DNA of 64,000 nt. Source: Toxorhynchites rutilus septentrionalis. Taxonomy: Eukaryota; Arthropoda; Insecta; Diptera; Culicidae. The stretch is taken from assembly GCF_029784135.1 (NCBI RefSeq), contig NC_073746.1:14894416-14958415 (forward strand). The letters are read 5' to 3'. Positions 53,002 to 64,000 of this stretch are shown here, piece by piece; within the stretch, counting starts at the first letter, position 1, and each line of letters starts with the position of its first letter. Position numbers and translations under genes: made by a program. The notes beneath the pieces are model-generated. The model made no database searches, was not told where the DNA came from, and worked only from the letters and a program-made list of their open reading frames with translations.

Positions 53002-54890
53002 GACACCTATCATGAAAATTTTCACACTAATCTTCGGCATATGGGTCGAGATGGTTTATGGAGAGTTTGAAATCGATGTAAATATTTTATGTCTAACGGT
53101 AATACTTAACATCATCATTGAAAAAACAATTTCTATTCTCAGTTGTTTCCAAGGCTAGAAATCGTTTGTGCTTGCCATTGTCGGTTAGAACTTCAACACG
53201 CGTTCGCACTAATCGTCATTTCGGATACTTTGCCCCAACTCCACCTTCGAAAATGCACATGCTTCTTCTAGGAAAATCTCAAAGGGCTTATCCGCTGTGT
53301 CATGCAAAACAGCCTGTTGATACCAAACGCAACACCACAAACATTCTCCCTTGCATACGTAATGGCTCATTCAAATCCGGCAAACACTTGTTGTTCCAAG
53401 AAAAAATATTAAAAGTCATGCCGAGTACTTAACCCCCGATTCTCATCAATTTTCACGCCCCCTTCAAAAAGGGCTTCCCCGTTTCGTCCATCCGGTCCGT
53501 GGCTTCCCCTCCTCAAGCAAATGCGGTTTCACTCTTATCGCTTTCCCCCTTTTCCGATCCTTTGATCGTTCCTTTTAGCGAAGAAAAAAAAAAACTGAAT
53601 TTAAATGCGAATTTCATTTGATTTTTACATGCTCACTGGAAACAACTTCATTTTTCTCCCGATCCCATCCCTTTGCCCGACCAACTAACTGACCATTGGT
53701 TTTGTTTGCCGCCACTCGAATAGGGGTTGTTAGAATACTTTTCGTTTTTGTTTGCCAACGTCGTCCACACATCGACTTTGTTCGCCGGATCGAATATTTA
53801 TTAGATCCTAAAATTTCCTATTATAATACAAGCGGAAATTGGAAAAAAGGTTACACGCACCAAAGGTATGCCCCCATTTTTCGCCGTTGCTGCTGGTGCT
53901 GTTCCGACGAATTCAATTTCGTTCGCAATATGTACATTTCATTGCCCTGGCGGCGGCGGCGGCGTAGTCTCGGGAGCATATCGAATCCCCATTCCGGCCC
54001 CTGCTCCGTTGACGTTAATAATGATGATATTGGACTCTGGTGGACCAGCGCCGACCGAGGAAACCAGAAGATGCCTTTTTGCCATCGAAAGGGTGGAGCA
54101 CGGAAACGCCGGAAAGCCAGAAGAATATCATTAAAATTAATTGATGGGCACACATAAAATGTATGCTTTACGCCGGAATGTATCGATTTTGCATATAAAT
54201 AATATATAATCAAATGTTAATCCCTACGTTCGGGTGGAAGCATGTCCTCTCGGGTTTTTTTTTCTGTCGCTCTGTTTCTGGTTTTGCATGCTGTGGTCGC
54301 GAAACAAACGGAATCAGGTCCTGCGATTGAGCACACGGCTGGATAGCTGGAGAGTGGGTTCCGAGAAGTGACAACCGAAACCGACAGAGAACGATTAGTC
54401 CTCTGATTATTTCTAATCCTTGCGGCGGGCAATAGTTTTCTCAGCGATGAATGGCGATGAACGGAAAGGGCATCGCAAAATCATGCACATTAAGAAAACC
54501 ACAACTCCACCCCATTTTATCCGGAGGCAAGCAAGTATCGACGACGACGAGGACATTGACGACAAGGAGGAATGAGCGTGGAAACGTAATTTTTCTGTCC
54601 TGGAGGAGAGAACGATGCACTCCGAGATGAAAATGTTGCTCATCGTATTCAAAGCGATACCGAAATTGGCCCTTAATAAATAACAACTAATGACAGCGTT
54701 TTCAGTTCCATTCCATCAATGTAACCCAGCGCCAACACTGTGGGTTTTCAGGCGGACAAAATCGGACTGTTATTGAACTGTTTTTTTTTCTATATTTCCT
54801 ATACAAAGTAGACACTTCAATTACGAAAAGTTCAAAATTTCAGGGTTGTAGCAGTTATTGTACCTGATATATGGAGAAATGAAGATAAAA
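53002..54890. other. No gene recognised
   Basis: Mixed composition, GC-richer at 53.7-54.6 kb with a (GGC)n run near 53950. Overlapping open frames on both strands (53696-54157 plus, 53851-54213 minus) shadow each other and show no domain. Confidence 0.45.
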
Positions 54891-54899
54891 TAAAAATCA

Positions 54900-55069
54900 A
54901 TAAAAATCTATTTTCTCGAGAAAAGCGAATTCTAAAAAAAAAAAAATTAAATAAGCCATATTTGAATTATGACAAAAACTTTTTTTTTCAAATATAATAT
55001 ACTCGAGTTTTAAATTGTATATTACCGAATCATATATAGATGAGTCAATATATAATCGAGTCCACCTTG
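54900..55069. mobile_element. MITE with pogo-like end, partial copy
   Basis: The right end TATAATCGAGTCCACCTTG followed by TA matches the ends of 41104-41955 and 19640-20747, with the same subterminal AAATTGTATAT and AAATAAGCCATATTTGAA. The other half is not evident. Confidence 0.65.
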
Positions 55070-55230
55070 TATGCAACATCAAAAATATTTTCAACAATTA
55101 TACCGCCGTTCTACGCATAGTTGTCCCATGTTACTCTTTGCCAATTTTCACTCTTCTTCATAAAACGATGTTTTTATGTTTAATATTTTGGAAAAGTTGA
55201 TGGGTCTGGGCCTAGGGGCACAGACGAGAT

Positions 55231-55997
55231 ATTGACATAGAACTGTGATTGTGTGTAGTGTTTGCATTTGAATTGAGGTCTTTTTGTTCAAAATCTGTAT
55301 TTTTTCTTTTTTGATACATCAAATGGAAGCGCTGAAAAATATGCATAAGTCGAACTTCCAATGGCAGCAGCCAGTTTAATCCATTAATTGTATTTTTTAC
55401 ATAACCAAACAACATACTCGATATAATTACATCCTGGACCACAATTACATAAATTGTTAGTAGCAAGACCTACACGATAAAACGTGAGTTGAACACGAAC
55501 TGATTGAACAATAACATGAACTTCAATCTAATAAAATATCTATCAACGTTTAACCTTTTAATTTTTGGGGAGTGAAATCATCCAATATCATCTTCGAGAT
55601 AATTCCTAGATCATCCCTCCATTGATTATGTCAACTGATAATTGTCTATTATCGGCAAATTAAGGATAATTCATAATATACATCTAATCAATTAGTGAGC
55701 TGAAGCCGAATTGTAGGTAAAAAATTGCTTGCGTTGTGGGGGAAAGCGAGTGGCTAGTAAAATCGAAAAAAACATACCCTTTTTATTTGTCAAACTGTAA
55801 TCTTTTTTTACTATGTTCACTGTTCATGTCTTAAGCACAAAAAATGCTGGATAAATTTCTTGTCTAATGGTATATAACATAACATATGTCGCAATAACGA
55901 TTTTGATAACGATGCATTTGAAAACTCTTAATGAATCGTTACATTTTTTGTAGAGTTATCCCCCTATATAGAAATCAAAGACGTAGTCCTATGTCAA
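55231..55997. mobile_element. 767-bp TIR element, relative of 45548-45827
   Basis: The ends ATTGACATAGAACT and the inverse of TTTGACATAGGACT face each other. Inner blocks are shared with 40360-40907 and with both ends of 45548-45827. The stem-loop region is present but decayed (TTTTTCAGCGCTTCC on the minus strand). Noncoding. Confidence 0.65.
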
Positions 55998-56982
55998 AAA
56001 CACAAAAAAAGTTATTATTTTTCTCAGCTTTTAAAAAAACAACATTAAGCTCAATTGTCCCATGTTGATATTGTAGGTATAACTGTGCCACCATGAATTT
56101 TTAAACTTATAACCAAGCTTGATTGATTCAAGTGAGGGGAACTTTTCACATTTCATTAAACAACAGTTTACTGCTCATAAAAACCCGGTGTATTGCTAAA
56201 CTGAAATGCTTAAAGCTTCTGGACAAATATGCTAGAAAACTTTGGTTGCGTTTTTCTCAGTTGCTGATTTTGAAACATGGGACAACTGTGCGTAGAACAG
56301 CAGTATACATGACAAAATCGTTGAAGTGAACGTAGCGCCATCTATCATTTAACAACGTAAATAAATTCGTTCAGTTTGAAAAACAAACGACGCTTAAATA
56401 AGTTGAATATTGTTCATATAACAATACTAAAATCGCGATCAAAAATAGGGGATGGGGGTTAGAATTTGAGGTTATATGTATTGTTTGGAGCCAAATTTAA
56501 AATATAATTTCAGAAAATTTAACTCCTGCATAGAGCCACATCTTAGTCGGTATTAAATATATGGTAATCGCTGTCCTAGTGGTATCATCAGTGTTTGGAT
56601 TTCGATCAATATCGAATAATACATATTGTGTGTCATGCAAGTAACCTCTCACGAACATATAACCAAATATGAGTGGATCATTCAGATACTTGTATGAATG
56701 ACAGTAATCACTTGTGTTACACTACATGATTAAACCAAGAGAGGAACGAAGACTGTTGATTGCGTATCCGATCTGTACCAAACATCGCACACCGTTTTCG
56801 AAGCCTGCATAGAAGTTTGAACCGCATATATCGTCCCGTTCTACTATAGCGAAGACCACTGCACAGAAAAGTGCAGAGCGAGAAGTGATACAAGAAAAAT
56901 TACGTCATCATTCGGTCACCATTTGCGGAGAGTTTTTGTTTCTCACTTGAGCGGCGTTGCTAGTAAAACTATGTGGTCTACA

Positions 56983-56984
<2 letters not shown>

Positions 56985-57055
<71 letters not shown>
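56985..57055 (+). repeat. (AT)n microsatellite
   Basis: About 35 uninterrupted TA units inside the hAT-like MITE. Confidence 0.95.
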
Positions 57056-57057
<2 letters not shown>

Positions 57058-57094
57058 CAAGGGATTGCAGCGTTAAAAATGAAAAATATAATCT

Positions 57095-57140
57095 GACTAC
57101 CCTTCCCTTAGTCTCGATAGAGACTAAGGGAAGGGTAGTC
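57095..57140. other. 21-bp perfect hairpin
   Basis: GACTACCCTTCCCTTAGTCT plus C pairs perfectly with the inverse copy at 57120-57140, around a 4-base loop GATA. It lies inside the hAT-like MITE. Confidence 0.9.
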
Positions 57141-58195
57141 ATATAAATAATCATATAGTTTGCACTCTCTGAGACCTAAGAATCCGGATCTGCTACATTA
57201 GTTGAATATGAATCATTCGCTTTGCTTGGTCCGTATGATCCTACTGTTTCATGATGCATGGAGAGGTTCGATATGTATATGTTAGAGGCAAAGAAGAAAA
57301 TAAACTTTCTGCATCGAAAGGGTACATGACGGTTTTGTTTGCGTGCTGGTGTATCATGAAGTGCGAACCGATGCAGAGTTGTCTCGTTCTCTTTTGTGTC
57401 GTGGTTTGTAGCACGTACCAACAAAAGAATACCGCTGGCGGAAATGATTTCTGTAAGATCATATTTGAACGAACGAATGCGATTTTTCCAGTGAATGGAT
57501 CAATTGGCAAACACTGGGTATCATATATAGTTTACGGTCTATTCTCATGTTTATCAAGTATTTTGCATATAATTTCATCAACATTTCGGAGGAGCTCGAC
57601 CACAAACACCGTGACACGAGATTTTTATATATAAGGTGCTCCGGAACAAGTTGAAGCAAGGGGTAATTTAAAACGGAAGCCGAAACTTTTACTAGGAATG
57701 ATGGGTTGACGTGATATATTTTTTCAGTAAACAATACCTTACAATCCACCTTATTACAGCCACTGCCAGCATATTGGAATGCCTTAACGCAATTCGCACC
57801 TTTGTTTACTTTTCCTGGCTCATGGAATCAAAACAAACATTTTTGCGCGATGACTCGATCGGTCCGAAAACGCTCATTTTTTACTAAACTGCTGAACTAA
57901 AATGCTAAACTAAACTGAAAAATATTTTTCCGTATAGCTCTGAGCATTTTAATTCACCCCAGGTTTGGGGTAATCAGTGAAAATTTTTTATTTGTCGCTG
58001 ATTGCTGTATGTGCGTATGATGATAAATTCAAAAAAAAAAAAAATAATAAGAATCATCCATATTTCGTTCCTTAGTATGTTCTACTTAATTTATGAATAC
58101 ATAGACATGAAACAAGCCAAAACTGTTAATTTGCAACTAGGGACCGTTCAAATATTACCTAATGCATTTTTTACTATTTAAGACTCCCTCTTCTT

Positions 58196-58245
58196 CTACA
58201 TAACATGTAACAAATGTAACAAATCATTTGTTACATGTTATGTAG
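58196..58245. other. 21-bp perfect hairpin
   Basis: CTACATAACATGTAACAAAT plus G at 58196-58216 pairs with the inverse copy at 58225-58245. The loop TAACAAAT is 8 bases. It lies within the outer MITE. Confidence 0.9.
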
Positions 58246-58606
58246 ACCAATTGCATCCCCTCCTACCTTCCTGAGTACGTTAATATGAATGTTTGAATGA
58301 TCTTATGAACCTCATTAGTGGCCGTTTGAGTGGTTCTACTCTGCCATTAAAGCATCTAAAATAGTATTCCTGATGTTATTGTTTCGTATATTGATTCCTT
58401 GTATGAAGTGTCCATTTTGCCTGTAAGGGAATACTCTCCATCTCACGTGTACAAAAACCCCATTTTCCAGTGTTTATATGTAATTTCTTCAATTTTGTGT
58501 TTCATGATTCAGTTTTAGATAGCTAGAGAAGCAAAACCGCACAATGAACTCACGATAGTTCGTGTTTCAACTTACATCTCTCTACGGGACAAGTTGAAAC
58601 GATGTA

Positions 58607-59885
58607 CAGGGTTTTTCATTTCGGGCTTCCGAAAGTATACAGCCCTGCTCAGACAACCGTTTGACATAGCTGTCAACCAAAGCGCCATATCGTTAGTTGA
58701 ATGTCTGCCATTTTACAATATGGATCGTTTTAGCATCGCACAACGTGTTAATTTTGTTAAATTATACTATAAAAATGATGAAAAACCGGCAAATGTTTTT
58801 CGAGCATTACGGACGGATTTTGGTCGTCATGGACGGCTTACAGAGCACACAATCGCTAATGTAGTGCGTAAATTCGAACAAACTGGATCCGTAGCGGATA
58901 TTGTGAAACCTGTGCATCCTGTGCTGTTGCTGCCAGTGTGGAGGATGACCCGAATGTTTCGATTCCACGGCGTGCTCAGCAATTGGGCTTGTCAAACACA
59001 TTATTGTGGCGAATTTTGCATTTGGACTTGCACCTACATCCATATAAAGTCCAACTGGTACAAAAATTAGAGCGTGGTGACCATGGAATGCGTCGGGCAT
59101 ACGTCGATTGGGTGAACGAACAACAGCAGCAAAATGCTGAATTTTCGCATCAAATTTTCTTCAGCGATGAGGCACATTTCGAGCTCGGTTGCTATGTGAA
59201 CACCCAAAATTTCCGTATATGGGGCTCAGAAAATCCACACGTGATTGTTGAGAGGCCATTGCATCCGCCAAAAGTCACTGTTTGGTGCGCATTATGGTCT
59301 GGTGGAGTCATCGGGCCGTATTTCTTTGAAAATGAGAACGGCGAGACGGTAACTGTGAATGGTGAGCGCTATGGCCGCATGTTAACCGAGATTTTTTTTT
59401 GCCACAAATTGAAGATATGGATACGGATGACATGTGGTTTCAGCATGACGGCGCCACGTGCCACACAACACGACCGAACATGGCCATATTGCGAACGAAA
59501 TTTGAGGGACGCATAATTTCGCGTTTTGGTGATGCCAATTGGCCGTCCAGATCATGCGATTTGAACCCGCTAGACTTTTTTTTTGTGGGGTTATGCGAAA
59601 GACCGTGTCTATGCCAACTCTCCGCAAACTCTTGAACATTTGAAAGACAACATTCGTGAAGTTATGTCCGAGATACCGCCCCATATGTGTCGAAAAGTCA
59701 TCAAAAATTACCTGTTCCGGATCAAGGTGTGCGAGGAAGCCCTAGGTGGACATTTGAATGATGTTGTATTTCACACATAATGGCATAAACCAAACTTTAA
59801 TTTTAAATAAAAGTTTCATCGAAATTCGAATTCTAAGTGTGTTTTATTTCAATTTACTTTCGGAATTTAAAGTTGGAAAACCCTG
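58607..59885 (+). mobile_element. DD41D Tc1/mariner-superfamily transposon
   Basis: The 1,279-bp element starts CAGGGTTTTTCATTTCGGGC and ends with the diverged inverse CTTTCGGAATTTAAAGTTGG, AAAACCCTG. TA flanks it at 58605-58606 and 59886-59887. It has a single transposase gene with three frame lesions. Confidence 0.9.
58720..59780 (+). pseudogene. DD41D transposase, three frameshifts
   Basis: The start MDRFSIAQRVNF is followed by two helix-turn-helix regions. Catalytic Asp residues are in FFSDEAHF, QHDGATCH and NPLDFF, with 41 residues between the last two, which defines the DD41D group of the IS630-Tc1-mariner superfamily. A deletion near 58915 shifts frame between the DNA-binding and catalytic parts. 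Two further shifts occur in T9 runs at about 59392-59400 and 59576-59584. The natural end is probably the stop at 59778-59780. The DNA-binding and core sequences are otherwise well kept, so inactivation may be fairly recent. Confidence 0.88.
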
Positions 59886-60076
59886 TATATGAAAGCTAAA
59901 CATTTTAAAATCGATATTATTCGAAACATTCAGTGGGAATCTCTATTTTTCATCGAAAGTTATCTGTAATACTTTGTGTGTGCTGCAAACAGCTTTCAGT
60001 TTAGTGATTAAGTGATTTTTTAACTTTCAAGTTGAACATCGAAAAATATCGTTACAACTTGCCCTAGTGTACCTTA

Positions 60077-62280
60077 TAGATAGTCCACCACATCTTTGGA
60101 ACGCAACTCTTTTAATAACAAAAATACACGCCCCCTATCAAAATTTGACCGTCATATAGTCACAAATGATCTTTAGCAACTTGATTCGATCATAACATGT
60201 AGGGAAAGTACCAGAAGTGTTGGAAAAACGATGAAAATATTTTTGTCCGCTTGCTTGTGTGGAAATTGTCCATAGTGGCGAGAATTGTGGGCACGTATTC
60301 TCGTGTGCTTGTCAGCATAATAACCGGAATGAAATGTAAATCATCTTTGCAGCAAGTTCGTTGTCGTCATCGTTGTCGTTGTTTCTCTCTGCAAATATGA
60401 GTTCGCGAAATTGTATGCAAGGGACAGAACGTGCATTAATTTATTCCGCCCCCTTCGCTAACGAGAGGAGTATTTAACGATTTATGGCGGTTCGGGTTTT
60501 GCTCTCATGGCGTTTTGCTTTCTCGATAGCGATCATTGTGACAGCCGGAATGAATATTGTGATTATTGTATTGATTTATTGTTCGGGCTTTGCGTTTCGT
60601 AATTGTGTGTTTGAGTGTGCGAAAAACACACGAAAAATGTGCAAGTTTTGATGTAAATGCAACCACTTATTTTCGTCACATCGTTTCCTAATTATAACTA
60701 CCTTTTAATGAAGACATAAACTGTCTGCATCTCCTGCTGAAGAGTAGCATCCCGGGCACATGTCCGCTCGCGCTGCTGCTGCATCAGAAGAATCAGGACG
60801 AGACGGCACGCGTTTTCCCTTCGTTGGCTCGTGTCCCAAATCCTGCGAACGGGTGCGAACGGTAATTTCTCGAAAAATTTCTTGTTCGTTCGCTCGTTCA
60901 TACCCGCGCTCATGTGTGTGTGTGTGTGTGTGTGTCGGATGCTGTGTAGATGTCCTTTAATCAAACGCATTTCTCCTCAGTGTGAGAGGTTGGTTTCCTT
61001 GTGGCACGTTCCAAGGAGGTGATAAATTATATCGATTTTTCTTGCTTTTACGTCTCATTCGCCATACACTCCTTTGTGATGTGCTAGAATAGCCCTAGCA
61101 CAATGGGGCAATATTTTAAGCAAAATCCTAAAAGACCCATGAATATGATCGCAGCGGTTCTTTGTCATCGAGCGGGAAGATGAGTTTGTTGTGTCTCTCG
61201 ATTTCTTTTTTTTTTTTTCCTGTTTGGCCTTGCCAAGTCTTTTCACACCGAACTGAACAGCTCTTGTGGCGCGTTTCGTTACGCGCGTCCTTAGCATCTA
61301 GAATTACCCATCAGTAAGTGTGAATTTTATATGTTGTTTTATTCCGATCTACTCGTGTCGCAGGCCCTGGTCCCCACACGAGGATGAGACAACCAACGAA
61401 CACCCACACACATCCACAAACCTGGACAAGGGTCAAGCAGCGTATTTATTTATTGAATATCGAGAAAAACAACAGCTGCACTTCTGCTTTAATATGCACC
61501 GTCTCCTCTGCTCACTGCGCTCAGGGGTTTACCAACGAGAAACTTTTCGCATTCAGCACATCTTTTTGTTTCGATGCAGTGATAGCTCTCTCAACTAACT
61601 CCCACACCAATCCACTGAAGGGATGAAGTGCAATATGGACACCTTTTCGATGGTTGTCCCGAATCCATGACCCGGCCATGGACGGTAACACAATGGGGAA
61701 TCGACAACGCTTTGCCGCTGTCATAAAGATAGAGTTCAATGGATAAAATTACACCCGTCGAAAACAAAAGACACCCTGACTTTATTCGTATAACTCAATA
61801 GCAGCGATAATGAAATCGAAAAATGATAATAAAAATAAATAGGCCATCGGCAGCAGCATCAGCAGCAGCTTTATTTTTGGGAAACACAAGCGGTTGCAAC
61901 AAAGGTGAGTGGCGATAGTGTGAATGGGATGACCCCCGCGTGGATTGAGCTGATCACCCACCCTCACAATTTCATCCAGAGCAGCAGCAATAATCGATTC
62001 CGGCCGGCGGACAAAAGTGAGTGCGCGGTGCTTGACCAGGGTTCTGTGGCGGATCGATAGCCCTCTCGGCTCCGTCATTTGGAAACGAGAGCAGCTGTGG
62101 CATCCCATCCACCGTTTGGCACACGCGATTTTCTAATAAACCACACTACAAAAGGTATACGCCTGTAATTTTGGAACGTGCCAATATGGTGGGGGAGTTC
62201 TCCTCTTGTCCATTGTGACATGAAAGAACGGGATAAATACAGTTTTCAATGGCTCATTTATTAAATGTTTTTTCAAAGAT
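60077..62280. other. No gene recognised, GC-richer in part
   Basis: 60.7-62.2 kb is GC-richer, with frames on both strands that lack domains. A GT microsatellite is at 60912-60935. A good donor-like AAAG|GTGAGT occurs at 61904 on the plus strand, but no coding exon leads to it. Confidence 0.45.
60912..60935 (+). repeat. (TG)n microsatellite
   Basis: About 12 uninterrupted TG units. Confidence 0.9.
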
Positions 62281-63150
62281 TTAATGGATGTTGATCTACA
62301 GTTTGATACATTGTTTTCATCGAATGGTGTCGCAAGTGGAGGTAGCGAGTGGAACCATCGATCACGGCTTTGTTTTTATGGAAAAGAGGATTTCAATTCA
62401 GTGTTTCGACGGTTACACCGACAGCTGCACTATGTCAAAAATTGGAAAACTTACTTTGACCAATCCTTTTATTGAAAACCAGCTGACCCGGCGAACTTCA
62501 TCCCGCTCAAAATTGATATTCAAGTTCAAACAACAAATGGTAAATTTTCATTTTACCCATTTTCTGACATTGAAAATTTCTCAAGTGTCGACAATTAGGA
62601 ACAATTTTGATGCATTCCAGTCGATTAATACTGAGTTTTCTCGCAGATTTTGGTACTTTAAAGCACATGGAAGAATTCACCAATGTTCTCTACCTTATTC
62701 AGTTTCGATTATATACATGCTGCTGAAAACATGCAGATGGAACTCATTGAAACGCAGTGTGTCTAAATCACACTCTTCTGCGTGACAAATTTGAAAACCA
62801 CGATGTCTTGGATATCTACTCTAGATTGGTTCCAGAAACGCGATATCCAGAAATAATGAAACATGCTCATTTTATTACTTCTTTGTTTGAATCCACAAAT
62901 ATTTGTGAGCAATTGTTTCAGTTATTAAAGAAGTGAAATCAAAGTCAAAGAACAAAATCACTGAAAGCCATTTGGAAAACACTCTTCACATTGCTATCTC
63001 TCATTTTCTAGTTGATTTAGATAAAATGGCATAAGAAAAGTGGTTTGAGTGAAATCGAAACGGTGTTTGAGTATATTTGTGTTTAAGAATTTTCTATATT
63101 GAAACAAACAGAAAATATTATAGAACTTTATGATGATTGAATTAAACGAT
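62281..63150. other. Repeat-like noncoding DNA
   Basis: Contains AACCAGCTGACCCGGCGAAC at 62477-62496, a motif I recall from a very widespread insect repeat. The 165-codon frame at 62288-62785 has no recognisable domain. Confidence 0.4.
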
Positions 63151-63199
63151 TCGAGTTCCGTACCATGCAGTACAGTACAAAAAAAAAACAGCTGGTATG

Positions 63200-63640
63200 G
63201 GTGATAGATTCAAAAAGGGACGTCCTTGGTTGGTACGGCTGCACAATGTTATCTATGTTGTGAATCAACGCGTTCAATGCAATCCTATTCGGAAACAAAA
63301 GTGTTCATCAAGTTCATGTTCAAGTGAAATGAATTGGATAAATTAATTGGTGCGTACATCGATGTGTGAGTTATGTATTGACACCCAGATTGAAGCGAAT
63401 ATATTTGTAACGGTGCAAAAAAAACTCCTAGAACGGTTAAAAACGAGACTGGCAACAAACCTACCAGACTTCATCTTAGCAAATGATTGGCCATTTACCA
63501 ATTTATCGGATTATTCACTTTGGGCCAAATTGAAGGAGCGTGCCTGTGGAGTTTCTCATAGGAATTGCCAATCGTTAAAGAATTCTATCGAGAAGCTGCA
63601 GCGATCGACGATTGGCCTTAGCGTTTTCGACTGTGCGTGA
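63200..63640 (+). pseudogene. mariner-family (DD37D/maT-like) transposase relic
   Basis: One frame near 63219-63330 reads RPWLVRLHNVIYVVNQRVQC, then NPIRKQKCS, like the linker after the first helix-turn-helix of mariner transposases (GRPxxVR...IRRNPxRxQ). The frame at 63347-63640 ends with NLPDFILANDWPFTNLSDYS, then LWAKLKERAC, like the C-terminal catalytic region, where an Asp normally precedes Tyr-Ser-Leu-Trp. The central part with the first two catalytic residues is missing. It is a short, old fragment. Confidence 0.5.
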
Positions 63641-64000
63641 AGAAGAGATGGTCAAATAACTTTACCAATATGTTAATTCTGAATACGTTCATATCTTCAA
63701 TAAAACTTTTGGGTTCCTATCTTATTTTGTTCTCGAGTTATGAATTTTACAGGTATAGAACTGTATGCTTTCTAATGTAAAATAAAAAGTGAGTCAAAAA
63801 AGTACCAGTTAAATACGTGTATTTTACATTTCATTATGAAAAGTAATGAGAATGAAATGAAATAAAATGAAAATTCTAATGCGGCTCGCACCATGTCTCT
63901 ACCTGGCCACCACTGCTCTAACCGTACTATCTGTTCGTACTATAGTATTAATGTATGAGTATTTATCCGTACTATAGATCAAGGCATGACTAAGTTAATA
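63641..64000. other. No gene recognised
   Basis: AT-rich DNA with an AATGAAATGAAATAAAATGA simple run near 63851. Confidence 0.5.

Larger units (their letters stand above)
56589..57516. mobile_element. hAT-like MITE with 8-bp TSD
   Basis: The ends CAGTGTTTG... and ...CAAACACTG form a 9-bp terminal inverted repeat. They are flanked by GGTATCAT at 56581-56588 and 57517-57524. An 8-bp duplication and CAGTGTTT-like ends are typical of hAT elements. The 928-bp body has no transposase; it contains a long AT microsatellite and a perfect hairpin. Confidence 0.8.
56330..57633 (-). repeat. Microsatellite-linked dispersed repeat, minus copy, split by a hAT-like MITE
   Basis: 57633 down to 57517 and 56588 down to about 56330 together follow the plus copy at 31512-31930 in order: AAAATCTCGTGTCACGGTGT, AAACTATATATGATACC, then TAATACCGACTAAGATGTGG and GAACGAATTTATTTACGTTG. 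The break is exactly at the 8-bp duplication of the inserted MITE. Confidence 0.75.
57634..60074. mobile_element. TA-flanked MITE containing a DD41D transposon
   Basis: The left end AGGTGCTCCGGAACAAGTTG and the right end, read inversely AGGTACACTAGGGCAAGTTG, form a diverged TIR with TA on the outside of each (57632-57633, 60075-60076). A similar GGGACAAGTTGAAACG lies inside at about 58585-58601. Without the inserted DD41D element and its TA the MITE is about 1.16 kb. It abuts the end of the microsatellite-linked repeat. Confidence 0.6.

Noticed and set aside
53696..54213. Overlapping 120-153 codon frames on both strands
   Set aside because: They shadow each other in GC-richer DNA, are rich in Arg and Gly from a GGC run, and show no domain.
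61850..61910. AAAG|GTGAGT donor-like site as an exon end
   Set aside because: Matches the consensus, but no coding frame or acceptor supports an exon, so it is only noted.
62288..62785. 165-codon frame as a gene
   Set aside because: No domain, overlaps a known-looking repeat motif, and composition is like the surrounding AT-rich DNA.
1..64000. CRISPR arrays, operons, bacterial-type defence genes, tRNA or rRNA genes
   Set aside because: The repeats found are transposon ends, satellites or microsatellites without spacer structure; no bacterial gene organisation is present; tRNA-like sequences are SINE heads or primer sites, not full cloverleaves.

Overview
The window is eukaryotic, AT-rich, intron-style DNA from an insect genome, most probably a culicine mosquito (Aedes-like). 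That reading rests on its transposon content: DD37E and DD41D members of the Tc1/mariner superfamily, a BEL/Pao element, an insect errantivirus, a Jockey/I-type LINE, tRNA-headed SINEs and many MITEs. The species call is inference. No complete host gene is visible. The best host candidates are a possible first coding exon on the minus strand (about 4444-4576) next to a GC-richer, GAGA-rich promoter-like zone (4.0-6.4 kb), and a possible 5' exon on the plus strand ending at a strong splice donor at 36220.

Layout. 1.1-3.5 kb: a degenerate tandem array of about 210-350 bp units, broken by a 276-bp retroposon with a 14-bp target-site duplication (TSD). 6.7-19.6 kb: a decayed BEL/Pao element interrupted inside pol by a 7,013-bp Ty3/gypsy-type endogenous retrovirus. 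The latter has identical 236-bp LTRs, a TGCA TSD, intact gag and env, and a pol frame broken at one place. 19.6-20.7 kb: a foldback MITE with pogo-like ends; its left end is lost and fused to the 16 remaining bases of the BEL 3' LTR. 21.2-24.0 kb: a 5'-truncated LINE on the minus strand with a 9-bp TSD. 26.8-29.1 kb: two DD37E transposons, one sitting just downstream of the other. 31.5-34.6 kb: a microsatellite-linked repeat, a SINE-like sequence and a long inverted pair. 40-56 kb: more MITEs, a second DD37E copy, three SINE copies, a TIR element carrying a histone-type 3' stem-loop, and a tandem array at 48.7-49.6 kb. 56.3-60.1 kb: nested elements, with a hAT-like MITE (8-bp TSD) inside the microsatellite-linked repeat, followed by a TA-flanked MITE that contains a DD41D transposon. 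63.2-63.6 kb: a mariner-family relic.

The elements do not form a pathway; they record a series of insertions whose order can be read from nesting and TSDs. The freshest is the errantivirus. Its gag and pol reading frames are linked by a U UUU UUA heptamer placed in the correct phase and immediately after a stop codon in the pol frame. I found no CRISPR, operon or bacterial-style system and no clear sign of an unknown defence-type system. The most unusual signals are the histone-like stem-loop inside a mobile element, the nested hAT/DD41D cluster and the retroviral frameshift site.
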